This document shows positions 1 through 7,449 of a stretch of DNA of 64,000 nucleotides, piece after piece. The notes under the pieces were generated by a model that made no database searches, was not told the origin of the DNA, and worked only from the letters and a program-made list of their open reading frames with translations. Location: positions 1,462,731-1,526,730 of the forward strand of contig NZ_CP026004.1 of assembly GCF_003086895.1 (NCBI RefSeq). Direction: 5' to 3'. The number at the start of each line of letters is the position of its first letter. Position 1 is the stretch's first letter. The translations under genes were made by a program, and so were the position numbers. The DNA comes from Stenotrophomonas sp. ESTM1D_MKCIP4_1. GTDB taxonomy: Bacteria; Pseudomonadota; Gammaproteobacteria; Xanthomonadales; Xanthomonadaceae.

Positions 1-311
1 AAGGCGATGCCGAAGCTGACCGGCACGGCGATGACCATCGCGATGAACGCGGTGACCAGGGTGCCGTAGATCGGGGCCAAGGCGCCGAACTTGTTCTCGA
101 CCGGATTCCAGTCGGAGGAGAAGAAGAAGCTCAGGCCCTGCATCTGCAGGGCATGGCGGCCGCCCCACAGCATGGACAGCGCGGCGCAGGCCAGGGCGAT
201 CAGGACGAAGATGACGGTGCCGACCAGCACCCATCGGAACAGTTTGTCGTTGCGGGCATCACGCGCATCGCGCGTGGACGGGGCGGCTACAGGCTGGGCG
301 ATGGCATTCAT
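1..311 (-). CDS. pstC: Phosphate ABC transporter permease PstC, N-terminal part (cut by window edge)
   Basis: Inner-membrane permease subunit of the high-affinity phosphate importer PstSCAB. The visible 103 residues start with MNAIAQPVAA, have one strong membrane segment at about residues 27-49, and then a stretch (SSDWNPVENKFGALAPIYGT) that is typical of PstC just before its permease core. The rest lies beyond position 1. The gene follows pstS in the same direction after a 79-nt gap holding a strong hairpin, as in the usual pstSCAB order. Family assignment is confident; the length cannot be judged. Confidence 0.9.
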   Translation of the reverse strand, partial: MNAIAQPVAAPSTRDARDARNDKLFRWVLVGTVIFVLIALACAALSMLWGGRHALQMQGLSFFFSSDWNPVENKFGALAPIYGTLVTAFIAMVIAVPVSFGIA

Positions 312-354
312 GGGGACGGCAGGGCCAGGAAAGGGGGCGGCACGACGTGGAAGT

Positions 355-383
355 GACGGTGCCCGCGCGGGGCGGGCACCGTC
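355..383 (-). terminator. Hairpin between pstS and pstC, likely attenuator or mRNA stabiliser
   Basis: An 11-bp perfect inverted repeat (GACGGTGCCCG / CGGGCACCGTC) with a 7-nt GC-rich loop starts 8 nt after the pstS stop on the transcribed strand. No T-run follows, so it is probably not a full terminator. Such hairpins often let the binding protein be made in excess of the permease; that role is inferred. Confidence 0.55.
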
Positions 384-390
384 GGGTCCA

Positions 391-1476
391 TCACTTCAGC
401 TCGGTGCCCCAGTAGGCCTCGATCTGCTTGGTCAGCTCGGCCGGCAGCGGCACGTAGTGCAGCTCGTTGGCCTGGGCCTGGCCGTTCTCGAAGGCCCATT
501 TGAAGAAGGCCAGGGTGTCCTGGTTGCGCTTGGCGTCCTTCGGCTGCTTCTGCATCAGCATGAAGTTGGTGGCGGTGATCGGCCACGCCTGCTCGCCCGG
601 GGCATTGGTGATGACCAGGTTGAAGTCCTTGGCGCTGGCCCAGTCGGCGCTGGCAGCCGCTGCGGCGAAGGTCTCGGCGCTCGGCTGCACCCAGGTGCCG
701 GCGGCGTTCTGCAGGGCGGTGTAGGGCATGGCGTTCTGCAGGGCGTAGGCCAGTTCGACGTAGCCGATGGAACCCTTGATCTGCTTCACGTAGGAGGCAA
801 CGCCTTCATTGCCCTTGCCACCGACGCCGTCCGGCCACTGCACCGAGGTGCCTTCGCCGACCTTGGTCTTCCACTCCGGGCTGACCTTGGACAGGTAGTT
901 GGAGAAGTTGAAGGTGGTGCCCGAACCGTCCGAACGGTGGACGATGGTGATCTTGCCGTCCGGCAGGGTCACGCCCGGGTTGGCGGCAGCGATGGCCGGG
1001 TCGTTCCAGGTCTTGACCTTGCCCAGGAAGATGTCGGCCAGCAGGGCGCCGGTCAGGCGCAGCTTGCCGGCTTCCAGGCCTTCGATGTTGACGACCGGGA
1101 CCACGCCGCCGATGGCCGACGGGAACTGGGCCAGGCCGGCCTGGGCCAGCTCGTCGCTGCTCAGGGGCTTGTCCGAGGAACCGAAATCAACGGTGCCGGC
1201 CTTGATCTGGGCGATACCGCCGCCTGAACCGATCGACTGGTAGTTGATCTTGGCGCCGGTGGCGGTGTTGTAGTCGGCCGACCACTTGGACACCAGCGGG
1301 AAGATGAAGGACGCGCCTGCGCCGGAAACCTCAGCGGTCACCTTGTCGCCGGCAGCGGCCGGGGCAGCAGCGTCGGCAGCCGGCTGCTGCGCGGCCTGCT
1401 TGTCGCCACCGCAGGCCGACAGGCCCAGGGCGATGGCCAGGGAAAGGGCGGCGAGGCCGGCCGAGTGCAGTTTCAT
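391..1476 (-). CDS. pstS: Phosphate-binding protein PstS, lipoprotein form
   Basis: Periplasmic phosphate receptor that hands phosphate to PstCAB. 361 residues. A lipoprotein signal peptide ends in LSACGG, so the mature protein starts at Cys with a lipid anchor. The family's phosphate-binding patterns are present: GAGASFIFP near the mature start, YQSIGSGGG, DFGSSDKPL and HRSDGSGTTFNF. ATG at 1476 is chosen because GGAG sits just upstream; an in-frame GTG at 1482 is the alternative. It is closely similar to the second pstS at 1836-2855 but has a long Ala/Pro-rich linker after the lipobox. A Pho-box-like site lies 52 nt upstream, and pstC follows. Confidence 0.95.
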   Translation of the reverse strand: MKLHSAGLAALSLAIALGLSACGGDKQAAQQPAADAAAPAAAGDKVTAEVSGAGASFIFPLVSKWSADYNTATGAKINYQSIGSGGGIAQIKAGTVDFGSSDKPLSSDELAQAGLAQFPSAIGGVVPVVNIEGLEAGKLRLTGALLADIFLGKVKTWNDPAIAAANPGVTLPDGKITIVHRSDGSGTTFNFSNYLSKVSPEWKTKVGEGTSVQWPDGVGGKGNEGVASYVKQIKGSIGYVELAYALQNAMPYTALQNAAGTWVQPSAETFAAAAASADWASAKDFNLVITNAPGEQAWPITATNFMLMQKQPKDAKRNQDTLAFFKWAFENGQAQANELHYVPLPAELTKQIEAYWGTELK

Positions 1477-1528
1477 GGTCACTCCATAGCGGGGAAGAGC
1501 CGACGTCGTCGGCGGATGCGGCTATGAA

Positions 1529-1546
1529 ATGATGTTTTTGTTACAG
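1529..1546 (-). promoter_or_regulatory. Pho box upstream of the lipoprotein pstS
   Basis: On the minus strand the site reads CTGTAACAAAAACATCAT: two 7-nt half sites spaced by 4 nt, matching the PhoB direct-repeat plan (CTGTCAT-N4-CTGTCAT). It ends 52 nt before the start codon. The same layout recurs at 2946-2963 and 4304-4321. A further CTGTCAT lies just upstream at 1560-1566. PhoB control is inferred from the match and the function of the genes. Confidence 0.75.
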
Positions 1547-1670
1547 CCGTATGACGCCCATGACAGAGGTGTCGGACATCACGTTCTGACAAGGCTTTCA
1601 CGGGGTCTGCGACCCTGCCGGCGCGGGCGTGGAACGCCGCAGATGCGCGGATTGAGGGCGTCGCGCCCTT

Positions 1671-1725
1671 GTAGAGTCGAGCTTGCTCGACTGAACGCGC
1701 TGCAGTCGAGCAAGCTCGACGCTAC
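1671..1725. repeat. SMAG-type palindromic repeat pair (GTAG repeat)
   Basis: Two inverted copies of a GTAG-headed element (gtagagtcgagcttgctcga and its complement ending gctac) separated by about 14 nt form a large hairpin. This is the SMAG family typical of Stenotrophomonas. It lies in the 359-nt gap between the two pstS genes, which otherwise holds a Pho box and a terminator. Confidence 0.8.
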
Positions 1726-1740
1726 GTGACCGGCCCCCCA

Positions 1741-1776
1741 AACAAGAAAGGCGCCGGACCCGAAGGTCCAGCGCCC
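1741..1776 (-). terminator. Rho-independent terminator of the second pstS
   Basis: On the minus strand an 11 to 12-bp GC-rich stem closes on a TTCG tetraloop and is followed by TTTCTTGTTT. It lies about 60 nt after the stop of the pstS at 1836-2855, so that gene is probably transcribed on its own. Confidence 0.8.
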
Positions 1777-1835
1777 GTTGGGGCGGCGGGGGAGAGAGGA
1801 CCCGCCGCCCCCGTTCCTGCGGGGGAACGCCTTGC

Positions 1836-2855
1836 TCAGTACTTCAGGTTCTGGGTCCAGTAGGTCTCGATCTGCTTGACCAGGCTGTCCGGCAGCGGCA
1901 CGTAGTCCAGCTGCTTGGCCTGCGCATCGCCGTTCTTGTAGATCCAGCGGAAGAATTCCTGGGTCGACTTGGCGCCGGCCACGTTCTTCGGCTGCTTGCG
2001 CACCAGGATGAAGTTGGTGGCGGTGATCGGCCACGCCTGGTCGCCCGGGGCGTTGGTCATGACGAGGTAGAAGTCCTTGGCATTGGCCCAGTCAGCGCTG
2101 GCAGCCGCGGCCGAGAACGAGGCATCCGACGGCTGCACGATCTTGCCGGCGGCATTCTTCATCGCCGCGTAGGACATCTTGTTCTGCAGGGCGTAGGACA
2201 GTTCGACATAGCCGATGCCGCCCTTGATCTGCTTCACGTAGGCGGCCACGCCTTCGTTGCCCTTGCCGCCGATGCCGGCCGGCCACTGGACCGAGGTGCC
2301 TTCACCGACCTTGCTCTTCCACTCCGGGCTGACCTTGGACAGGTAGTTGACGAAGTTGAAGGTGGTGCCCGAGCCGTCCGAGCGGTGGACGATGGTGATC
2401 TTGGCGTTCGGCAGGGTCAGGCCGCTGTTCAGGGCAGCGATGGCCGGGTCGTTCCAGGTCTTGATCTTGCCCAGGAAGATGTTGGCCAGGGTCGGGCCGT
2501 CCAGCTTCAGCGCGCCCGGGGCGACGCCGGCCACGTTGATCACCGGCACCACGCCGCCGATGACCGAGGGGAACTGGGCCAGGCCGGCAGCCGCCAGTTC
2601 TTCCGGCTTCAGCGGGGCGTCGGAGGAGCCGAAGTCCACGGTAGCGGCCTTGATCTGGGCGATACCACCACCGGAGCCGATCGACTGGTAGTTGACCTTC
2701 TTGCCGGTCGCGGTGCTGTAGTCCGCCGACCACTTGGACATGACCGGGTAGATGAACGAGGCGCCCGCGCCGGTGACATCGGCGGCGTTGGCGGCAAACA
2801 CGGACGATGCAGCCAGAATGGCGACAGCGGCGCGCGACTTGAAGGCGTGGATCAC
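1836..2855 (-). CDS. Second phosphate-binding protein PstS, secreted non-lipoprotein form
   Basis: Periplasmic phosphate receptor, 339 residues. The same phosphate-binding patterns as its neighbour are present (GAGASFIYP, YQSIGSGGG, DFGSSDAPL, HRSDGSGTTFNF). The signal peptide ends in VFAANAA with no lipobox Cys, so it should be a free soluble protein. The start is taken as GTG at 2855 (MIHAFKSRAA) because GGAG lies 8 to 11 nt upstream; the longer in-frame opening to 2945 has no export signal at its front and runs into the promoter. It has its own Pho box and terminator. Two PstS types in a row may differ in affinity or let phosphate be relayed from porin to transporter; this is inference. 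Confidence 0.93.
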   Translation of the reverse strand: MIHAFKSRAAVAILAASSVFAANAADVTGAGASFIYPVMSKWSADYSTATGKKVNYQSIGSGGGIAQIKAATVDFGSSDAPLKPEELAAAGLAQFPSVIGGVVPVINVAGVAPGALKLDGPTLANIFLGKIKTWNDPAIAALNSGLTLPNAKITIVHRSDGSGTTFNFVNYLSKVSPEWKSKVGEGTSVQWPAGIGGKGNEGVAAYVKQIKGGIGYVELSYALQNKMSYAAMKNAAGKIVQPSDASFSAAAASADWANAKDFYLVMTNAPGDQAWPITATNFILVRKQPKNVAGAKSTQEFFRWIYKNGDAQAKQLDYVPLPDSLVKQIETYWTQNLKY

Positions 2856-2945
2856 GGGAGAGACTCCTGGGGTGGTCGAAGGGCGGCTGCCCGACGTTTC
2901 GGTGCACATTCCATAACGGTTGCGTGACACGCCTGCGTCTGTCAT

Positions 2946-2963
2946 ATGACGTTGCGGTGACAG
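2946..2963 (-). promoter_or_regulatory. Pho box upstream of the second pstS
   Basis: The minus strand reads CTGTCACCGCAACGTCAT: half sites CTGTCAC and ACGTCAT with a 4-nt spacer, 90 nt before the GTG start. It matches the sites at 1529 and 4304 in form. Confidence 0.75.
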
Positions 2964-2984
2964 TGCTGGCGGCCTTGCGCAGGC

Positions 2985-3017
2985 AACAGAAAAGGCACGG
3001 CCGGAGCCGTGCCTTCG
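2985..3017 (-). terminator. Rho-independent terminator of the phosphate porin
   Basis: On the minus strand a perfect GC-rich hairpin (AAGGCACGGC / GCCGTGCCTT) is followed by TTTCTGTTG, about 20 nt after the porin stop. Confidence 0.8.
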
Positions 3018-3038
3018 TTGCAGCGCGTGCGTCGGGTA

Positions 3039-4250
3039 TTACCAGAAGAACTGCGCGCGGGCTTCCAGGATGTTCGGATCGTCGTTGACGAAACCGCGGG
3101 CGGTGGAGCTGTACTTCTTGCTGTCCACCATCACGTAGTTGACCATGAACTTGAAGTTCGAGCGCCAGTACCAGTTGGCGCCGACGGTCCAGATGTCCAT
3201 CTTGCCGCCCAGCACGCCATCGACGATCGGCGGGCGACCGGCCACCGGGTTGGCCGACAGATTGCCGTCGTTCAGATCCATGTGGTCATAGCGCACGCCC
3301 AGCTGCCACTGGCCGCCGGCCGGGTTGTTCGGCAGGCCGGTGCCCGGCGTGCCGCCCTTGTAGCTCCAGGTTTCGCCGGTCACGTTCCACACGCCGCTGA
3401 TGTAATAGCCGTCGCTGGTGTAGTTGTCGTGGTCGTAGCGCTTGGCCTTGCTGCTGTAGTACTCGGCCTGGGCCTTGAACGGGCCCTGGAAGTACATGGC
3501 TTCGGCGCCGAGGGTGCTGACACGGTCGGTGTCGGTCATGTTGCCGCTGTCGACCAGGCGCGCGGTGGCCAGGTCGGCGTTCGGACGGGCACGCACGCGC
3601 AGAGTGTCGGCGTCGGCGTCGTAGTCGACGTAGCTCAGGCCGAAGTGCAGGACCTGGCCCTTCTCGTTGATCGGCGCGAAGGTGCCGCGGGCGCCATAGC
3701 CGCTGCCGTGGGCCAGGTTGCGGGTCAGCTCGCGGCCGAACGCGCTGGCGGTGACCGACCAGTTGTCCTGGCCGTAGCTGTAGGCGCCGCCGAGGCGACG
3801 GGCCACGGCGTAGGTATTGGTGACCGCGGCCTTGGAAATGAAGTCGTTGTTCTTGGTGCTGGACAGCTCTTCCAGGCTGTTGGGCTGCTTGAACTGGCCG
3901 GCCTGGATGAAGTGGTTGGCGTTGCCCAGCAGCTTGTACTTCACGTTGGTGTCGAGGAACTTGTCGGCCTTGGCGTCATAGCCGACCACCCATTCCACGT
4001 TGCCCGGGCCCTTGCCCTTCAGCACCAGCTCGGCGCGACGCAGTTCAAACTCGCTGTCCTTGCCGTTGCCGGCGTCACCGCCGTTGAGGTCCACGACGTC
4101 ATTGTCGAACCAGTTGCCGTCGGCCTGGACCAGGCCTTCAAAGGTGATTTCCGAACCGCCGATCACATCGATGGCGACTTCAGCGTGTGCAGCCGGCACG
4201 TACAGCGCAGCAGCCACGGCCACCGTCAGGAGTTGGTGATGCAGTTTCAT
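3039..4250 (-). CDS. Phosphate-selective porin of the OprP/OprO family
   Basis: Outer-membrane beta-barrel porin for phosphate or polyphosphate uptake, 403 residues. The signal peptide ends in AAHA. The mature protein shows the family features: an early VDLNGGDAGN loop, FELRRAELVLKG, YDAKADKFLD, an SLEELSSTKNNDFI region, and a C-terminal strand ending in aromatic FFW, the barrel-assembly signature. It stands first in a leftward phosphate block with two pstS genes and pstC and has its own Pho-box-like site 53 nt upstream, so phosphate-starvation induction is likely. The exact substrate (Pi or polyphosphate) cannot be read from sequence. Confidence 0.93.
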   Translation of the reverse strand: MKLHHQLLTVAVAAALYVPAAHAEVAIDVIGGSEITFEGLVQADGNWFDNDVVDLNGGDAGNGKDSEFELRRAELVLKGKGPGNVEWVVGYDAKADKFLDTNVKYKLLGNANHFIQAGQFKQPNSLEELSSTKNNDFISKAAVTNTYAVARRLGGAYSYGQDNWSVTASAFGRELTRNLAHGSGYGARGTFAPINEKGQVLHFGLSYVDYDADADTLRVRARPNADLATARLVDSGNMTDTDRVSTLGAEAMYFQGPFKAQAEYYSSKAKRYDHDNYTSDGYYISGVWNVTGETWSYKGGTPGTGLPNNPAGGQWQLGVRYDHMDLNDGNLSANPVAGRPPIVDGVLGGKMDIWTVGANWYWRSNFKFMVNYVMVDSKKYSSTARGFVNDDPNILEARAQFFW

Positions 4251-4303
4251 GGGAAGGAGCCTTGCAGGCAGGTGGGAAGATGCGCGCAGGCTAGAAGGTA
4301 AAG

Positions 4304-4321
4304 ATTGCGTAAATGTGACAG
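4304..4321 (-). promoter_or_regulatory. Pho box upstream of the phosphate porin
   Basis: The minus strand reads CTGTCACATTTACGCAAT: a good first half site, 4-nt spacer and a weaker second half site, 53 nt before the start codon. It is the third member of the set at 1529 and 2946. Confidence 0.65.
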
Positions 4322-4416
4322 TTCACGCGCGACACACATCCGCCGCAGGCCCCATCGCGTCAGGGGCTGCTGATGTAAACCGCTGCATGTGACGCTGCGG
4401 TTGCGCACGGATTGCA

Positions 4417-4503
4417 GTAGTTCCACGCCATGCGTGGATGTTTTTTGCCGTCGGGTCAGAGCCCTGTCTGCGAAAGGGATCCGACCCCGGATCCGACCCC
4501 GGG
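4417..4503. repeat. REP-like elements: tccacgc palindrome and gggtcagagccc/ggatccgacccc pair
   Basis: A 17-nt palindrome (tccacgccatgcgtgga) followed by a T6 run is joined to a hairpin arm pair gggtcagagccc ... ggatccgacccc, the last motif doubled. The same two families recur at 9170-9322, 12989-13614 and 18983-19021. The T-run makes the first hairpin resemble a rightward terminator, but no rightward gene precedes it. Confidence 0.7.
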
Positions 4504-4513
4504 TGACGCTCGC

Positions 4514-5200
4514 CTACGCGGCGGTCTTTTCCTTGAACCGGCACAGGTCCGCAATCACGCAGCCCGGGCAATCCGGCTTGCGCGCCTTGCACACATAACG
4601 CCCGTGCAGGATCAGCCAGTGGTGCGCATCAAGCAGGAACTCGGCCGGAATCGCCTTCACCAGGCGGTCCTCCACTTCGCGCACGTTTTTTCCCGGTGCC
4701 AGCCCGGTGCGGTTGGCCACGCGGAAGATGTGCGTGTCCACGGCCATCACCGGTTCGCCGAAGGCCGTGTTGAGCACCACGTTGGCCGTCTTGCGGCCGA
4801 CACCGGGCAGTGACTCCAGCGCCTCACGGTCGCGCGGCACGTCGCCGTTGTATTTCTGCAGCAGGATCGCGCAGGTGGCGATCACGTTCTTCGCCTTGGC
4901 ATTGAACAGGCCGATGGTCGCGATGTACTTCTTCAGGCCCTCCTCACCCAGTGCGAGGATCTTCGCCGGCGTGTTGGCGACCGGGAACAGCCGTCGCGTC
5001 GCCTTGTTCACGCCCACGTCCGTGGCCTGCGCCGACAGTGCGACCGCCACCAGCAGCTCGAACGGCGAGCTGCATTCCAGTTCGGTCTTCGGGTGCGGGT
5101 TGAGTTCGCGCAGCCGGGTGAACATTTCCACCACATCGGCGCGCGGCATGACGCTGCCACGACGCGCAGGTGCGCGCGTGCTCTTCTTCGCTGCTGCCAT
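4514..5200 (-). CDS. nth: Endonuclease III
   Basis: Base-excision repair DNA glycosylase/AP lyase removing oxidised pyrimidines. 228 residues, slightly longer than the usual 211 because of a basic N-terminal tail. The helix-hairpin-helix LPGVGRKTANVV spans 131-142 with catalytic Lys137; the catalytic Asp is D155 (AVDTH). The 4Fe-4S cluster motif C-x6-C-x2-C-x5-C is at C204, C211, C214 and C220. The start codon overlaps the stop of the upstream small gene by one base (TAATG), indicating translational coupling. A shorter start at Met18 is possible. Confidence 0.96.
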   Translation of the reverse strand: MAAAKKSTRAPARRGSVMPRADVVEMFTRLRELNPHPKTELECSSPFELLVAVALSAQATDVGVNKATRRLFPVANTPAKILALGEEGLKKYIATIGLFNAKAKNVIATCAILLQKYNGDVPRDREALESLPGVGRKTANVVLNTAFGEPVMAVDTHIFRVANRTGLAPGKNVREVEDRLVKAIPAEFLLDAHHWLILHGRYVCKARKPDCPGCVIADLCRFKEKTAA

Positions 5201-5553
5201 TACTGTTCCTTGCCTGCGGCGCGGGCCTTGGCCCGGGCGAGGATCGCCGCCGCCGCGGCGGGAAGGGCGGGTTTCGCATCCGGTGCAGGTGGCGGCGTGC
5301 GGCGTGCGTCACGTTCGGCTTCGCGGCGTGCCAGGCGCACCGCGCGCGCGCGATAGCGTTCGCGCGCGGCCCAGGCATCACGCAGCTGGTGCTGGGCCTG
5401 CAGCAGACGCTGCGGAAGTTCCGGGTGGCCGGGTACCAGGCCAGCGTCAGCCTCGCCGACGACGTAGTCCATCAGGCCGGCCTGCAATGCGCCATCGAGA
5501 TCGTCTGCCTGGACCCGGGTGAACAGCTGCACGGGGTTGGGTCGGGATGCCAT
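5200..5553 (-). CDS. Small Arg/Ala-rich cytoplasmic protein coupled to nth, unknown function
   Basis: 117 residues, no signal peptide or membrane segment. An acidic N-terminal half (QADDLDGALQAGLMDYVVGEADAG) is followed by a strongly basic helical C-terminal half rich in Arg and Ala (RARAVRLARREAERDARR) and a tail ending in KEQ. I do not recognise a named domain. It lies 4 nt downstream of the crotonase gene and overlaps the nth start by one base, so the three are probably one operon. The basic tail could bind nucleic acid; this is only a composition argument. Confidence 0.75.
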   Translation of the reverse strand: MASRPNPVQLFTRVQADDLDGALQAGLMDYVVGEADAGLVPGHPELPQRLLQAQHQLRDAWAARERYRARAVRLARREAERDARRTPPPAPDAKPALPAAAAAILARAKARAAGKEQ

Positions 5554-5557
5554 GGGC

Positions 5558-6352
5558 TCAGCGATTCTGGAAGGCCGGCGGGCGGCGCTGCAGGAATGCG
5601 CTGGTACCTTCGCGCATGTCGTCGGTGGCGAACAGCAGGCCGAACTGCGCGCTTTCGTATTCCAGGCCGGCGTCCAGGCTGCATTCGCCGCCCACGTGCA
5701 CGGCGTCCAGCAAGCCGCGCAGCGCCAGCGGCGCCGAACGGGCCAGCTGCCGGGCGATGTCGTGCACGCGGTTGTCCAGCTCGTCCGCCGGCACCACCTG
5801 GTTGACGATGCCCAGGACCAGGGCACGCGCCGCGTCGATCGGCGCGCCCAGCAGGCACAGCTCCAGCGTGGCCGCACGGCCGCACAGGCGCAGCAGGCGC
5901 TGGCTGCCGCCGAAGCCGGGAATGAGCCCCAGATTGATCTCCGGCTGGCCGACCTTGGCGCTGTCGGCGGCGATGCGCAGGTGGCAGGCCATGGCCAGTT
6001 CCAGGCCGCCGCCGAGGGCAAAACCGTTCACCCGCGCGATGACCGGCTTGGGCATGCGTTCGATCTGTCGCATCAGGGCCTGGCCCAGCAGAGAGAAGTC
6101 ACGTCCCTGAACGGCGCTGAGGGTGTTCATTTCCGCGATGTCGGCACCGGCCACGAATGCCTTGGGGCCGGCCCCGGTCAGTACCACCACGCGCACGTCG
6201 GGGGCCGCCGCTGCGGCACTGAAGGCCTCGGCCAGGGCCTGCAGGGTCGCGGCGTTCAGGGCATTGAGCTTTTCCGGGCGCTGCACGGTGACGGTGCGGA
6301 TGGCCCCGTCATCGGTCACGGCGACGGGGTGGTCGGCGGGGGCTGAGGCCAC
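5558..6352 (-). CDS. Enoyl-CoA hydratase/isomerase family protein (crotonase fold)
   Basis: 264 residues, a full crotonase domain. The oxyanion-hole motifs are AFVAGADIAEM (66-75) and NGFALGGGLELAMAC (109-123). Both acid/base glutamates of true hydratases are present: E118 in GGGLE and E138 in GQPEINLG, followed by the PGFGGSQRL stretch. It should therefore hydrate a 2-enoyl-CoA, most likely of short chain; the substrate is not fixed by sequence. Start is GTG at 6352 with GGAG upstream. First gene of a probable operon with the small protein and nth. Confidence 0.9.
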   Translation of the reverse strand: MASAPADHPVAVTDDGAIRTVTVQRPEKLNALNAATLQALAEAFSAAAAAPDVRVVVLTGAGPKAFVAGADIAEMNTLSAVQGRDFSLLGQALMRQIERMPKPVIARVNGFALGGGLELAMACHLRIAADSAKVGQPEINLGLIPGFGGSQRLLRLCGRAATLELCLLGAPIDAARALVLGIVNQVVPADELDNRVHDIARQLARSAPLALRGLLDAVHVGGECSLDAGLEYESAQFGLLFATDDMREGTSAFLQRRPPAFQNR

Positions 6353-6398
6353 GGGAAGCTCCTGGAACGTTAAAAAAAAGTGAGATTGAACTCTTGAA

Positions 6399-6422
6399 AC
6401 GCAGGCGGGTCAAAGCCTGCGT
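6399..6422. other. Perfect 8-bp hairpin in the crotonase/FKBP divergent promoter region
   Basis: ACGCAGGC and GCCTGCGT flank an 8-nt loop. It lies in the leader on the crotonase side of the 166-nt gap between two divergent genes. It could be an operator or an mRNA hairpin; nothing decides between them. Confidence 0.4.
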
Positions 6423-6518
6423 GGTCAGTAGCGGTTACACGTTGCGGCCGGTATCCTAACCCGTCGCCTCAGGGCGGCGCAGAACGTCCCTGAGTTACCA
6501 CCCCTGGAGAACTGTTTG

Positions 6519-7220
6519 ATGAAGTTGCGTTCTATCGCGGTCGCCGTCGCGGCCCTGGCCCTGACGGGCAATGCCTTCGCCCAGGACGTCTCGTCCGAAA
6601 AGGGCAAGCTGAGCTACTACTTCGGTTACGACTACGGCAACAACCTGGCTGAGCTGACCGGCCGTGGTGAGCAGCTGGACATCAACTCGGTGGTGAAGGG
6701 CCTGCAGGACGCCTACGCCAAGAAGCAGCCGGCCATTACCGCCGAGCAGCTGAAGCCGGCCGTTGAAGCGTTCCAGAAGCGTGAGCAGGGTCGTGCCCAG
6801 GCCGCCAAGGCCGAGTACGAAAAGGCTGCCGCTGAAAACAAGACCAAGAGCGACCAGTTCGTGGCGGCCAACAAGGCCAAGGCCGGCGTGCAGACCCTGC
6901 CGAGCGGCGTCCAGTACCGCGTGATCGAAGCCGGCAAGGGCGCCAAGCCGACCCAGGCCAACACCGTGCAGCTGGAAGTGGCTGGCCCGTACCCGTTCGG
7001 CCAGCGTCCGACCGAAGCCCGCCCGGCCCAGCAGATTCCGTCGATCAAGGTCAGCGAAGTCGAAATGAAGGCCATGCGCGAGACCCTGCTGCAGATGCCG
7101 GCTGGCTCGAAGTGGGAAATCACCCTGCCGCCGGATCAGGCCTATGGTGCCGACCCGCGCACCGGCTTCCCGCCGAACGTGGCGGTGCAGTTTGAAGTCA
7201 AGCTGGTCAGCGTCAAGTAA
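6519..7220 (+). CDS. Mip-like FKBP-type peptidyl-prolyl isomerase with a divergent catalytic domain
   Basis: Exported protein of 233 residues. The signal peptide ends in ALTGNAFA. Residues 25-115 resemble the helical dimerisation domain of Mip/FkpA proteins (KLSYYFGYDYGNNLAE, then a long Ala/Lys/Glu-rich helix). The C-terminal part keeps the family linker LPSGVQYRVIEAGKG and the end AYGADPRTGFPPNVAVQFEVKL, but the stretch that normally carries VHYTG...FDSS is replaced by VQLEVAGPYPFGQRPTEARP. Key active-site aromatics and Asp of FKBP are not evident, so chaperone rather than isomerase action is plausible. ATG at 6519 follows GGAG; TTG at 6516 is the alternative. Confidence 0.88.
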   Translation: MKLRSIAVAVAALALTGNAFAQDVSSEKGKLSYYFGYDYGNNLAELTGRGEQLDINSVVKGLQDAYAKKQPAITAEQLKPAVEAFQKREQGRAQAAKAEYEKAAAENKTKSDQFVAANKAKAGVQTLPSGVQYRVIEAGKGAKPTQANTVQLEVAGPYPFGQRPTEARPAQQIPSIKVSEVEMKAMRETLLQMPAGSKWEITLPPDQAYGADPRTGFPPNVAVQFEVKLVSVK

Positions 7221-7238
7221 ATCGAAGCAGTGAAAACA

Positions 7239-7266
7239 ACGCGCCGGTGGTTTCCACCGGCGCGTT
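7239..7266 (+). terminator. Rho-independent terminator after the FKBP gene
   Basis: A 12-bp perfect stem (ACGCGCCGGTGG / CCACCGGCGCGT) with a 3 to 4-nt loop, followed by TTTCTGTTTG, starts 19 nt after the stop codon. Confidence 0.85.
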
Positions 7267-7303
7267 TCTGTTTGCGTGCCGTGCGCCCACGTGCGCCACC
7301 CAG

Positions 7304-7370
7304 GTAGAGCCGACCGTTGGTCGACTGCTCCTCCCGCTGTGCGCGCGAGTCGACTGACAGTCGACTCTAC
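7304..7370. repeat. SMAG-type inverted GTAG repeat
   Basis: Opens with gtagagccgaccgttggtcg and closes with agtcgactctac, a GTAG-headed inverted pair like those at 1671 and 24393. It fills the gap between the FKBP terminator and the Nudix gene. Confidence 0.75.
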
Positions 7371-7449
7371 CGCCGACGCTACCGCCGCATCCCCTGTCGC
7401 AATCGTCCCCAACCGCAGCCATTCGCGCTACTGTTGCAGGGTGCAAACT

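Noticed and set aside
4422..4448. Rightward rho-independent terminator (hairpin plus T6)
   Set aside because: There is no gene upstream on the plus strand, and the hairpin is the common tccacgc REP palindrome; the T-run is probably chance.
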